64,000 nucleotides of DNA from Membranipora membranacea. Lineage: Eukaryota; Bryozoa; Gymnolaemata; Cheilostomatida; Membraniporidae. The DNA is taken from assembly GCA_914767715.1 (NCBI GenBank), contig OU612071.1:6183493-6247492 (forward strand), in the 5' to 3' direction. How positions within the stretch are numbered: position 1 is the first letter of the stretch; each line of letters opens with the position of its first letter. A model generated the notes under the pieces. That model was not told where the DNA came from and did not search any database. It saw nothing but the letters and a program-made list of their open reading frames with translations. The position numbers and the translations under genes are program-made. Positions 38,831 through 50,189 of this stretch are shown here, one piece after another.

Positions 38831-39219
38831 AAACAAGCTTAGGGACTCATGTTCAGCTTAGCTGTGATGACACACAGATGGAGACCAGTGGGCATCAGTG
38901 TGGTAGGGAGAGAATGTATCACTCTAAACCATATCTATTTCTCTTTTCTAATTAATACCCATTATTCTACATTCAATGGATCATTTTCCTCCAGACATTA
39001 TGCTCAATATCCCAGTAACCTCCCCCCCCCCTACCAAACATACACCCACACACATACTTCAAGTCTTCTATTGTTCATTTTTTGTTTTTCATATTTTTGA
39101 GGTTGTTTGTCAGCTTTGTTCTACTATTATGCTGTCTTGTTAGCTCCAAAAGCCTGCTTCAAAGGTGGTACTCACCATGAATAGCAACTAAAAGTTAAGC
39201 TCAAAACCTCTATCTCAAA

Positions 39220-39224
<5 letters not shown>

Positions 39225-39254
<30 letters not shown>

Positions 39255-39325
39255 TGTATTTATGTATGTATGTATGTATGTATGTATGTATGTATGTATG
39301 TATGTATGTATGTATGTATGTATGT
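39225..39325. repeat. (ATGT)n microsatellite
   Basis: About 25 units of ATGT with one substitution near 39258. Confidence 0.95.
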
Positions 39326-39542
39326 GTAATGTGTATGTATGTCATTGTATTCATCTCATTCACTGAGAAATAAAATGTTTGTGTAATGTGCTCTGGGTAA
39401 AAACTTATAAAATATTGCACAAAAAATAATAAATAAATATAATAAAAGACACACAATCGAGTTAGTTATCTAGTAAATAGTATACTATTCAAAAGTCTGA
39501 CACTTTCCGCCCTGAAACAATTGGCACGGATTTGAACTCTGT

Positions 39543-39815
39543 CACTGTGCAAAATCAGTTCCTATTCAACGATTATACACTGGGCATAAGTTTGAATAAT
39601 CATGTTTATACCTTCATTATTCCACTTTATACAATGATTATGCCACATTCCTGGCAAAATTATGCAAATGCAACTATAATTATTCAATGTATGGTATAAG
39701 TAGACAACTTATTCAATTCAATTGTAATTATACAATGTAGGTATAACTTCATCTATTTCTACAATCATTATTTCGCTTGTAATAAGCTCTGAATAGGAAC
39801 CGATTTTGCACAGTG
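39543..39815. mobile_element. MITE, family A, copy 2 (intact termini)
   Basis: The ends are CACTGTGCAAAATCAGTTCC and GGAACCGATTTTGCACAGTG, inverted repeats of about 27 bp. The interior is AT-rich and non-coding and matches 5051-5310 in reverse orientation almost base for base. Confidence 0.85.
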
Positions 39816-39819
39816 TGTG

Positions 39820-41080
39820 TCTTATGGCAGTGTAACGACCTGATGGAAGTTGGTCAAGTATCATTACAGGCTTTTTTAAGATTGTTTTTTTTGCTTCTTT
39901 TCTAACATTTTGATCAAATTAATTTGTAATTTATTTATCTTTTAGCAGTAGTTCAACAGGCCTGTCATTGGTCTAATAGGGGTGATGTTCCTTATGAGGA
40001 TAACTATGGTACCACAGGCATTAATAACTGCTGGTATCCCATTGATACATGTTATCTTAGTTTGTGTAGCGAGAAAAGTTATTTCCATCCGTGAGATTAC
40101 ACTATTCATTGACAACCATGGACTAATATTTATGCTATCACCTTATGTTTGAAAAGATAATTACTCCAAATGATAACATTGTCAAGAGTAACAACACGAC
40201 AACCCTGGTATTAAAAGCTAGGTACTAACTGCATTGTCATATCTTTTTGAGAAAAACACAGAAATTAATCTCAGTTAATTTTCCTGCCACTCTCTACAGG
40301 AAGATCAGAATGCTTTACTTGAGAGAGATTAAATTTTTCGCCACCAATTACAATACCATTAGCCAAAATGCCTCTTACCGTCACAACCTCAGACCTCTCT
40401 CCTTCATACCTTATGTTCAACCATTTAATGTTTAGGTAAACGTTTCTTCAAAATTTTTAGTCGTAAGTTTACTCGTTGTAACAAATTATAGTATATCAAA
40501 TTTTATTAGTAATCTATTTCCATTATTTATCAGTAAAGCCACCTTTTTGTCATCAAAAAGCTCAAGCAGATATTGAAATTTATTCCTTAAATAATTTTGG
40601 TGAAAATATGATGATAGTAAAAAAGAAGATTTGTTCAACATCCATATTTAAATTACTGAAGACCTCGTGAGAATCCCTTGGGTATATAATATGATTAAAC
40701 ATGCTTAGTTGAACAAAAAGTCAGCTGTCTCAGTAAGCTGGTAGGACAGCATTAGATAAACTGCTTCTAAAAAAATTAATTTAATTCTATTCTTTCTTCT
40801 TCACACGACCTCATTTGTCATGATACATTTGTCGGTTATTATAATAAATATAAAAAAAAGTGAATCGCATATCTCAAACTTGAAACACATAGTGATTATC
40901 TTCTCCTCATATACAACCTTGACTATTAACTTAACACAGGCCTTAGGTAGATATGAAGTGTATGCTTATGTTTATCGTAAAAGTAATGGCATAATTTGAG
41001 TTTCAGACCTTTGATAATTATCTGGTTACTCTATCCTTATAAATCAAGACAAACAAATTAACTCAGCTAGACAATTGCAA
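39820..41080. other. 3' flank of the receptor gene, no gene seen
   Basis: AT-rich sequence without a supported exon; short frames have no domain. It probably includes the 3' UTR of the minus-strand receptor gene that ends at 41087. Confidence 0.5.
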
Positions 41081-41086
41081 ATCTAG

Positions 41087-44000
41087 TTAACAAGGTTGCT
41101 CATAGTCGTCATTGACAGGCATTTCAGGCGATGTTGACAGCAAGTTCTGATATGTTGTATCATGTTGACCAGGGAGAGCATGGCATGCATGCGAGTCAGG
41201 TAAGCTCCGGTCTTCTAGTTGACATGCATTCCCACAATGTTGGTTATCCTCTGGTATATCATATATATGCAGATCAAGCATTGCTTGGCCGGTATGTTGA
41301 TATATATTGTCCACTGCATCATTCTGGCGACTGCAAATATGAAAGGAAAACTTACATGTGAATTTTTAGGTTCATAGGTGAACATTAAGTGAAAATTATA
41401 TAATTTCATGAGAGGGAAGGGTCTGATCAAACAACATTGTCAGAATTTTTACAGGCAGTGCCCTTCCAGCACTTTGTAAAGTAAATGAAGTGGAAGTGGC
41501 GATTTTGTTGCTCAATATACCATAGATTCATTAATTGTCCAAAACTTTTGAATGTTATCTCTTCTGTCACTAACAACAAGTGATTCTCAACTCATAAAAT
41601 AAAGCCCCTTTGTGTATCGAAATATTATCTCAATTCAAATAGACATTTTATTCAAGATTCACGAAATGTTATTTCATAGACAATGTTTTGTTATGTTGAT
41701 AAATAATCTACTGAGCAGAGAACTTATGCTCAATTATATCACATCTTGTTTCGAATTTTGTGACATACCTTAATCGACGCCGCAAATATATGAAGGACAG
41801 TACAATAAGAGCTACAACAACGACACCCACCACACCTCCAGCAATACCACCGACTGTACCAGCTGCACCTTTTATGTTTGTCCCTCCACTGGAAGGGATT
41901 GGAGTTGAGTTACTTAGTAAAACCACTGTAACAGAGGAGATATTCACAGAGAAATTATAAGCAGCCAGGAATGTAAAGAAGTGATAGTAATGCTTAAAAA
42001 TGAAAGTCATAATGATAATTTTTCATTGGAGTTCTTACACTGGTTGTCTCGTCACATTTACCAATGGAGTTTTGTGAGACACGCTTTGAACTGATTCAAC
42101 AATACAGGTAACAAACCTATCAGTGATTCCTGACTAAGCTGATAGAATTCAGTGACTTCCTGTTCAGTGACAGCCTGGTATCCGACATATATAGTAAAGC
42201 TTCCTGACCAAAGCTCTCTATTCCTGAAGCCCCTATACATTTGACCATCTCCAACAATGAAAGTGCTGTTAGAATCCTCAAGGGCCAGTTTCGCAGCAAT
42301 GTAGGTGATTGTCCCGTCAATGGACAGGGTGGTTGTGGTGGTGGTGGATGTTTCATGGCGTTGGATAGAACTCTGCTGCACCACAATCCAGATCATGCTG
42401 AATCTCAGATCAAAGTTGTTGAATACCGTGACATCAGGTAGAGTGATGGTGACATTGCTATCATACACTGTGGTCTCCAGGTTTGAAGATGTGTTCAGCA
42501 CTGGGTCTACATCAAAAAGACACATTAAAGGTGCATATTGACAATTTTCAAAAGATTACTATTCCTAGAAAAGGTATTATTACTGTTCTGTTGTAACAAT
42601 TAACATACAACACCTTTGTCCTCATTTTAATGCAAGCATCGTGTCTATAATACAGACAGTTTCACTTTTTTTTATATAAATAAGTGGGGATAATGAGTCA
42701 GTAATAAGGTATATGCATCATGTGACAGCAGTTTTAAGAACTGTCTTCTGCAGTTAGAAATTACACTGGTTCACACTCCTGAAATTTCCTAGGAAGGACA
42801 TGCTGTAATATTTGGTGATTTGTTTTAATAAATGATACGTCACTGTCATGAAAACAAGTTTAGAGTGGAAATTTGTAAAGTATTTGACTGAAAAAACAGT
42901 CATAGTACATATAACTTGTATCGATAAGAGTGTATTCTTACATTCAGGTTTGGTCCATAGTGGCAACAAACTTGAGCTAAAGCCATAGCCTTTGTTGTCA
43001 AGTAAAGCTTTAACTTGACACTCATACTGGACCTGAGGGAGCAGACCAGTCACCTCGAGATTAGAATCATCACCTGCACCAGTAGTGGAGACCAGCGCTT
43101 GAGAAGATTGAGTAAAAGCCTCCTGATTAAAGGTGCTATTTGTTAACCTGCAAATTACCTGCAACAGCATCAACATGTTAAGTGTTCATTAAATTAATTT
43201 TATAAGATTTAAACTGTTTTAAGATATCTGCAAGGTGATCAATGATGAACTTGCACATACCCAACATATATGAGTCCAAGAAGGAAATTCTTCAGTAAAG
43301 TTTAGACACTTTATCTCATTGAGGCCCCAGTGAATACACAAACACTTACCTGATAATGTGTGATTATTGCATCATCATATCCTTCAATGAGACTCCACTC
43401 CAATAGGGCTGAGTTGGTCGTTCGCTCTGTAGCTCGGAGACCGTTTGGAGCTTCAGGGACTAAATAAAAAGAAACAGAATTGACTCACTGAAACAAATAA
43501 CTTAGAATTTTGTTGAAGCCGATGGTAAATGATGAATCAAGGTGTAGCTTTGAAAATACCAGATTTTTTATCGTAGGACTAACTGTTAGAACCTAGTCGT
43601 TGTTGAGTTAAAACAATTTGCAGTAATATTTGTATAAATATCTTCACCTTTTTTTGTTTGATAGAACCTTGTCAAAACTTGTTGCTGATACCCGCCGACT
43701 AGATTTGTAGACATGGTGATGGTGAAATTTACACCCTGACCCTTTGTAAATCTCCATGGCCCTGAGTTGCCTTCACCATGAAGTGATCCTGATTCAAAGG
43801 AAATCCTCACTGTATCCACGCAACTATCCATCTGTAAAAATTTTATAAGGGATTTAGTTTATTAGACTGAACATTTGTAATCAAACAACTGATACTTATT
43901 AAGTACACATTCTCCATTACTCAGAATATGATAAACTAATGGTTGACAATCATACCACTCGGCTACTAACCAAAGAATGAGTCTGGAGGCTAACTGTTCG

Positions 44001-47000
44001 ATTTACTCCAGGCACAAGCACACCTGTCTCTTCAATGATCACCTGATTGTCAGTCAACATTGGGCGCCCTGTGTAAAGAAAGCAAATAAAAAGTAGTATT
44101 GCACACTTTTAAACGTTGGTCATTTTGAGAAAAAAATGGCAAGAGCGCACCAAGATGATTAACACTCTTGCAAACAGATGATACCATTTTTCAAGTATAT
44201 GTGACCTATACTCACCAGCACAGAACTGCTGAGATGATGCATATTTCTCATCAACGATCTCAAGTCCGTTGAAATTCCTCACAAAATGTACTCTGGCATA
44301 GAAAGGTTGAGTGTAGTTCGGGAGGTACAGAATTGCAGATCTTTCTGTATCCAGGAAGACAGATTCCCCGTTAGAGCACGCTACCTCAGAATTGAAATCT
44401 TCCTTTGTAGAGCAGGTTACTTTGAAGCCTCCTCCTGTTATATTCTGCTTGCCTGCTTCTCTAGATTGGTACCCTATAGGCTCACCCCATGAGAGCTGCA
44501 CACGCTTTTCTGCCATATTAGATATGTCAGCAGAGACTCCATCCACAAGAAGATATTCTATAAAACATAAACTACTATCTATTTTAGAATTGCTCCCTTA
44601 AACGATTGTGGTGTAAAGTTCAAATGAACCGACTATCTGTCAATTGAAAATAAATTAAACAGCAAATTAAATATTGCTCACAAGGGTGATCGACTCCTTA
44701 GACAAAGAAAAGTTACTATTTATCAATCGATAGGTCAATGGCTCAAAATGAATATGCGAATCACTATGGTAGATAGATTCTTCAAAATTACAATTTCCTT
44801 GTCTGTAAATTCCTTAGTCAAATATGAGCAACTAACACAATTAATACGATTTTTCTCATCTCCAATGCCTTCCCAGTTGAGTTGGTGTTATATACGATTT
44901 ACTCACCAGCCACAAAGGGACGAATAGAGACATACCTTCCTCCGCTATAGTCTCTATCTTTTCGAACTATCAATGTGTCATATACATTGATGTTTTTCAC
45001 ATCCTGTTGAGCACCAAAGTAAGCATTATAACCACCCGTACTAAATGTCACTAAATTTCCACTACAATTACCTACACGCCTCACGATGAGTGATGGGCAC
45101 TCCCCCTGTTTTACTTTCACAATTTTTTCAGTTATAAAATGAAAATTGACAGCACCGAGCCCTTGTTGATAGTGAAGCAATGTCTGATCGATGAGTCTGA
45201 AATAATTGTTGTTCTGATATTGCTCCCACACAGCAGCGTAGGTCTGACATGGTGTACCAAATGAACGAGTGAAATACTGCCAGGCTACCAGATATCCGTC
45301 TGCCTCGATAGAGCCATTACGCATGATCACGTAATCATAACCGCGGTCATCTCTTTGACTGACTGTCATATATGCGGCGCCAGGAGCTTCATCTGACAGA
45401 AAATAACATCACAAACGTTTTGGAATGTGTGAGAATCGGTAGATTAAGTGCACTCAATCATAATTATACCGATTTTTATGTTCATCGAATATGATAGATT
45501 GCCCAAAACGCTGAAAAGAGATATTAGAATTTTGTGTGTTGCTCAACATAATAGCTAATGCACTTTATTTTGTTCAAATGAAAGACAAAAAAGATCAATG
45601 TATAGATTGAAAAACTTTTCCAAATAATTCAATATTGACCACCCAGTTCAATTCAGGTCTTTTTACTGGCTAAGATTCATTATCATCGGTCTTTAATGGC
45701 TGAGTCTGTCATTCTTGTACTCAACCAAAATTCAGGATGAAAGCTTACCGAGGTAACAATGAGGTCTGTTGAAAAATTGCCAATCTTCGCCCGCTTCACT
45801 CACGACATTGGCATCGTCAGATAGTTTGTCATTAAGGACACAGCGGTTATTGCCGGTTGCCTTATTTATTGAGCGACACTTCGTACATCCAACATTATCC
45901 ACACATCTGCTCATACAGTGTCTAAGACTATAAGTATCTGTGGAGTTATTGACTCCACCGATGAGATATCTGCCTCTTTCAGAAGTCCACGGCTGCCAGA
46001 ATCCTGAAATTGTATATTTTTCAAGATAACTAGATTTATAAGCCTAAGTCTCTACAATGAGTCTACCATAGAAATAACATGCCTCTCTGGTTCACTCATA
46101 AATTTGGGCGAATTGGTCCATCCAATTTTGACTTGATGCGCATAACTTCTTGAGATATTGCCTGAAAAAATGCTTCCCTCTGTCGTTGCTTTGCATGCAG
46201 GTCATTTGACATTTTTGCAATTAAAGGGAAGAAAAGGCTGCTGTAATAATAAATTTAATGATGGAGATAAAATTAATCATGAGCTCATTTTTTGCAGAAT
46301 TTATGAATTCTCATGCACAATATACAATACATTGGGTGAGTGCTATTAAGAAGAGAGAATTGTTTCGTTTGAATGTTATTTTTCTATTTTGAATACCAGT
46401 AAGTACCTGCACAAATAGGTCTGAGTGAGTACTTATAGTCTGGATCACTCATAGGTACAGCTGTCTGATCGTTCTCCTCCAGCAGCTCACACCGTCTGTA
46501 AGAAGATTGGTAATTCACAGCAGCACAAATAAAAGTGCTCTCTTCTACACATTTCTTCTTACATCCCTCTAAGCCCTGTCCTTGACCAAGAGTGACTACC
46601 TTGGGCCAACCAGATATATATGGATGTAGTTTCTGTCCTGCTTCAGTTACCCATTCACATGGAAGAGCTAAGGCTGAAATAAATAGTGAGAGACCACAAT
46701 AATTACTGCAGCATTATAGAGAACATTGAAGAGCCGCAAAGAAGAAAAAAGCTGAGTGTTCAAATATTTATTTAGTCCCGTAAGAGTGGGAGATGGGCAA
46801 GATTTAGTCCTGAATTTTTCACCATCTACACTGACACTATTAGAACATCAAACAACAAAACATAAAACACACTAGCGGCAGTGATAACAGTATTTTCTGT
46901 TAAATTGGTAATTTATATGACACGGCACTTTGATGACGTCGGCAGATTAGCATAATCATATGCCTCTAATGATTTACTTAGAAGCCAATTAAAGACTTAC

Positions 47001-48551
47001 TTTGAGGCTGCTCTTTTGTATCACATCTTATTCTCCATATTTTAATCTATCATGTGAGCGATATGCAAAAGAGCAGTCCCAAACTAAGTCTTTAAGCCAT
47101 ACTTTCAACCCAACATAGCTGACCAACAGTCCCATACCTCCTAGAAAGGGTTGGGATAGAACTTTTAAGTCTAGTATGTTATCATTCATAACATGTATAA
47201 CTGGGTAGATAGGCTTTTTATTAGCAAATATACATTAGGCCCAACTGTCCCAATTCTACCTCAAAACATCTCAAGGTAGCCATACAAATTCTCCGTACTG
47301 CTTCATGTCTCAAGACTTAAAGCATCCATGAAATAAGCATCTCTATATGTTTACCTGAAACTACAGGTCATTCCCAACATTTTGGTGTATTGTATGAATC
47401 CATATCCCAATCTGAACCTGAGATACAGGCTCTCAAAGTCAGCACTGTCACAGCTAGCTCAGTGGAATGGGCCATTATTAGGGCTTATACAGCATCATCT
47501 AGTGCTTAAACGTAACACTCGGGTTAATGGGCGGAGCTTAAATGGTCTGACAATGGCAAATTTGTGTTTTTGAAACAAGCGTTCCAGTGGACAATTTTTA
47601 AAAACAAATTACACATTACTAGCCTGAGAGGTGAATATGAGTTGTGAGAAGTTTGGGGCAGATCCATCTGCTGGAAACTTTATATTTTAGGAATGAAGTA
47701 TATGAGGTAATTATTTACGCATAACTATTGGACAATGGAAATAATATGTTTCAGCGAGCGCACTAATAGCTTTTGCACTCAACTGCCCGTGTGTTACGTC
47801 ACACTCTCTGCCTATGAGCTAGCTGTGACAGTCCTGACTTTGAGAGCCTGTATCTCCGGTCCAGGTTGAGCTATGGATTCATACAATACACCAAAATGTT
47901 GGGAATGACCTGTAGTTTCAGGTAAACATAGAAAGATGCTTATTTCATGGATGCTTTAAAACTCAAGACAAGTGTTAAAAAAAAAGAAAAAAAGACTGAC
48001 ACACATTGTTGCAAGGCAAGCTTCAATTATCAAGAGTCAAGCCCGCCCAACAAAACGCCTTGAAAGCCTTCAAACACCCTCCCTAAACCAGTCACTAGTC
48101 AAAGGATCTCTTTTTAATTGATAAAAAAAATGTTTTTCAATTAACCTGGTATAGTGGTACAGATGTTTGCAAAAACTACTGCCTGCAGCTCAAGTGTACT
48201 ACATGAAACTTGAAATGAATATTGATGAAAAAAAAGTGCGTACAGCTCCTATTTGGTAGGTGCATTGTCTTTTCCGTACGTAGACATGGTACAAGATACT
48301 ATAGGTTATATCAGAGTAATAATTCAATCAAATCAACTGACAATTTGTTTCCTCTACCTTAGAAACAAACAATGTTGGTTCTTGTAGATATTTGATGCCG
48401 TGTTAGAATCATTCTGAGGAAAACAAATTGAGTAGAAATAAAGTCTACAGTCATAAGACTCACCTAAAGTTGAGCAGAAGCAGATTGAGAGAACAATGAA
48501 AAGTGCAAGTGAGATGAACTGGCTTAGGCTGTCGGACATTTTGGACAGCAT
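41087..48551 (-). CDS. Single-pass receptor: two PAN domains, FN3 domains, tyrosine-motif tail (950 residues)
   Basis: Twelve exons (48464-48551, 46407-46673, 45749-46003, 44907-45392, 44216-44557, 43956-44068, 43648-43831, 43350-43459, 42942-43158, 42117-42506, 41769-41925, 41087-41330) join in consistent phase, mostly phase 1, with consensus GT-AG ends. Signal peptide: residues 1-29. PAN/apple-like Cys modules: about 30-118 and 119-203. A beta-rich domain of unknown type spans 204-365 and an FN3-like segment 366-479. An FN3 domain (VPEAPNGLRATE...ALLEWSL) lies at about 580-687. Residues 688-817 resemble the juxtamembrane extracellular region of receptor tyrosine phosphatases. The transmembrane helix (GVVGVVVVALIVLSFIYL) ends in RRR. 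The 88-residue tail has no kinase or phosphatase, only tyrosines Y880, Y893 (YDIP), Y930 (YQNL) and Y946 (YEQP). Likely a cell-surface adhesion or recognition receptor. Ligand and partners are unknown. Confidence 0.88.
46994..47096. repeat. Foldback repeat of about 100 bp in receptor intron 1
   Basis: AAAGACTTACTTTGAGGCTG and its imperfect inverse near 47066-47096 (GCAGTCCCAAACTAAGTCTT) flank a short spacer. CTCTTTTG/CAAAAGAG extends the arms. Confidence 0.6.
47317..47961. mobile_element. Long-TIR foldback transposon with 8-bp target duplication
   Basis: Terminal inverted repeats of roughly 150 bp (TTAAAGCATCCATGAAATAA... against ...TTATTTCATGGATGCTTTAA). CTCAAGAC is duplicated at 47309-47316 and 47962-47969. 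The interior has no transposase. It lies in the first intron of the receptor gene. The 8-bp duplication fits hAT-like or Merlin-like elements. Confidence 0.8.
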
Positions 48552-48914
48552 ACCTTGGCATTGATTAGCAGTTCACATCAATTCTCTTAAATTTCTTATC
48601 TAGATAAGATACAACGCAATTAAATGACATGGCTGAAGACCCTCTCTCCTGACAGTTTACAGCCAAGCAGATCTATCTGCAAGCTCCATAAAATTTGCAT
48701 CCAGTTGAAGTTTTTTAGGCTCTGAGGGTTATGTATATGATGAGTTACTTTTCTTCCGTTCAAGTCAATGGTAGTGTTCTCAATTCATCACATATTTCAC
48801 ATAATGTATCAATTTATCATACTTGCCTAATTCAGCTATCTTGTCTAGCTGAGTGTACTGCTGCTACTGCTGGGAACGTGTTTAGCTCATGATCACTTCT
48901 AGCTGCGCACACTG

Positions 48915-48922
48915 ATATTTAT
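48915..48922 (-). promoter_or_regulatory. Candidate TATA box of the receptor gene
   Basis: TATAAATA on the minus strand, about 365 bases before the receptor ATG. It would place transcription start near 48885 and leave a 5' UTR of about 335 bases. Based on sequence and position only. Confidence 0.35.
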
Positions 48923-49560
48923 ACAAGGAACTTGATTAACATAAACTAAATGTTACAAAGGTCACATTTTCAAGTGACACTATAATTGAAATTAGTTCAG
49001 AACAAAAAACGGCAATGTTCATTTAGCATCCTATTTTCTTTGGCATTGTGCTACCGGATAAGAAGAACAAATAATACAGGATGGTTTGGATAATTAGGTT
49101 AACAGTTCCCTGACTACCTGGAGCTATCTTAGTGCTCTGACGGCTCCATCATGAAGTAAACACAATGACATGTGATCCAGGCCAGCCAGTAAATGATATA
49201 ATTTGGAAGTACAATAGTTTGATATCATGACAGAGATAGGTCATAGGTCATTTGCTAATCATCTCCACATGTTTCTGATTGACTATCTCTCAGTGTTGCC
49301 CAGTTACTCTAACTATGATCAACTGTTAAAATGTAAGCAATACATCCAAAGACAAATTTTTGATTTGATTTGTCCTCTTTGATTAATCAAGAGTGCACAA
49401 TACTTAATGCAACAGACCTACTGAGCTCTAATACAAAATTAATTCTCGCTGAATTGTGACTGTGTATTGGAAAAACAGTTCCACACTGTTCTGAGATAAA
49501 CCTGTTTACATGGTTGTGAGCCAGTGGGGTCTTTCAATTAGAAAGAGCGATACTTTGCTT

Positions 49561-49823
49561 AAGCAAGTTATTACTATCACTTCGCTTCGCTTCTCGGCCT
49601 ATTGGCTAAGATTAAAGTGTCACTGCCAATGGCCGATTAGTGCCAGTTCAGTTTTGGCAGCTCGCTGCACACTTATGACTAGGAGGTCCTCTATGGCCTC
49701 ACCTCAGGATGCATTCTAGTTTTCTAGGATGTATCACATTCTCAGTATGAGGATTAGGGCACCTTGCATCCCTCTTTAGGGGCATCCCAATTTTCTGTTT
49801 CTTAGCAAAAAGCAAGTTATTAC
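49561..49823 (+). mobile_element. U2 snRNA-derived retroposed element with 14-bp target duplication
   Basis: AAGCAAGTTATTAC is repeated exactly at 49561-49574 and 49810-49823. Just inside the left repeat, 49587-49620 matches the 5' end of U2 snRNA: TCGCTTCTCGGCC, then TATTGGCTAAGAT, then TAAAGTGT. After that the sequence departs from U2. The right part ends in an A-rich TTAGCAAAA. It is too diverged to be a working U2 gene and looks like a snRNA-headed SINE or a chimeric retropseudogene. Confidence 0.8.
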
Positions 49824-49842
49824 CAATAAGATTATCACTCAC

Positions 49843-50180
49843 TTAAGCTTTGCCTACACACGCTGTATTTTCCATAGGATTGGGAAACTTATAGTAAGGC
49901 TACGGCTTGGTCAAGGTACCACACAGGCCTATTAACAGCTAGGGCTATTTCTTCCAATAGCAATACAATTTGGGTCTGGTTTGATTTCCTATTGCTCAAT
50001 TTGAAAGAATGAAACCAATCATTATTTGATAATTGAATTGAGCAATGCCTCCTTCACAAAGCTTTGCTGACCGAACTACGGATAGAACAAGCCCGATCTA
50101 ACCAAACTATCCCATCCATCTGGCCTTACTAAAAGTGCCTCAATCCTATGGAAAATATGGCGTGTGTGGCCACGGCTTAA
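49843..50180. mobile_element. TTAA-type MITE, family B, copy 2
   Basis: TTAA at both ends (49843-49846 and 50177-50180). Terminal inverted repeats of about 45 bp contain ACACACGC, TATTTTCCATAGGATTG and their inverse. Colinear with 13147-13534. No coding capacity. Confidence 0.82.
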
Positions 50181-50189
50181 GTCTTTCAA

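Noticed and set aside
39172-39456. HTYIHTYI repeat protein on the minus strand
   Set aside because: This is the translation of the (ATGT)n microsatellite.
49587-49720. Intact U2 snRNA gene
   Set aside because: Only the first 34 bases or so match; the Sm site and 3' stem-loops are not found, and the target duplications show retroposition.
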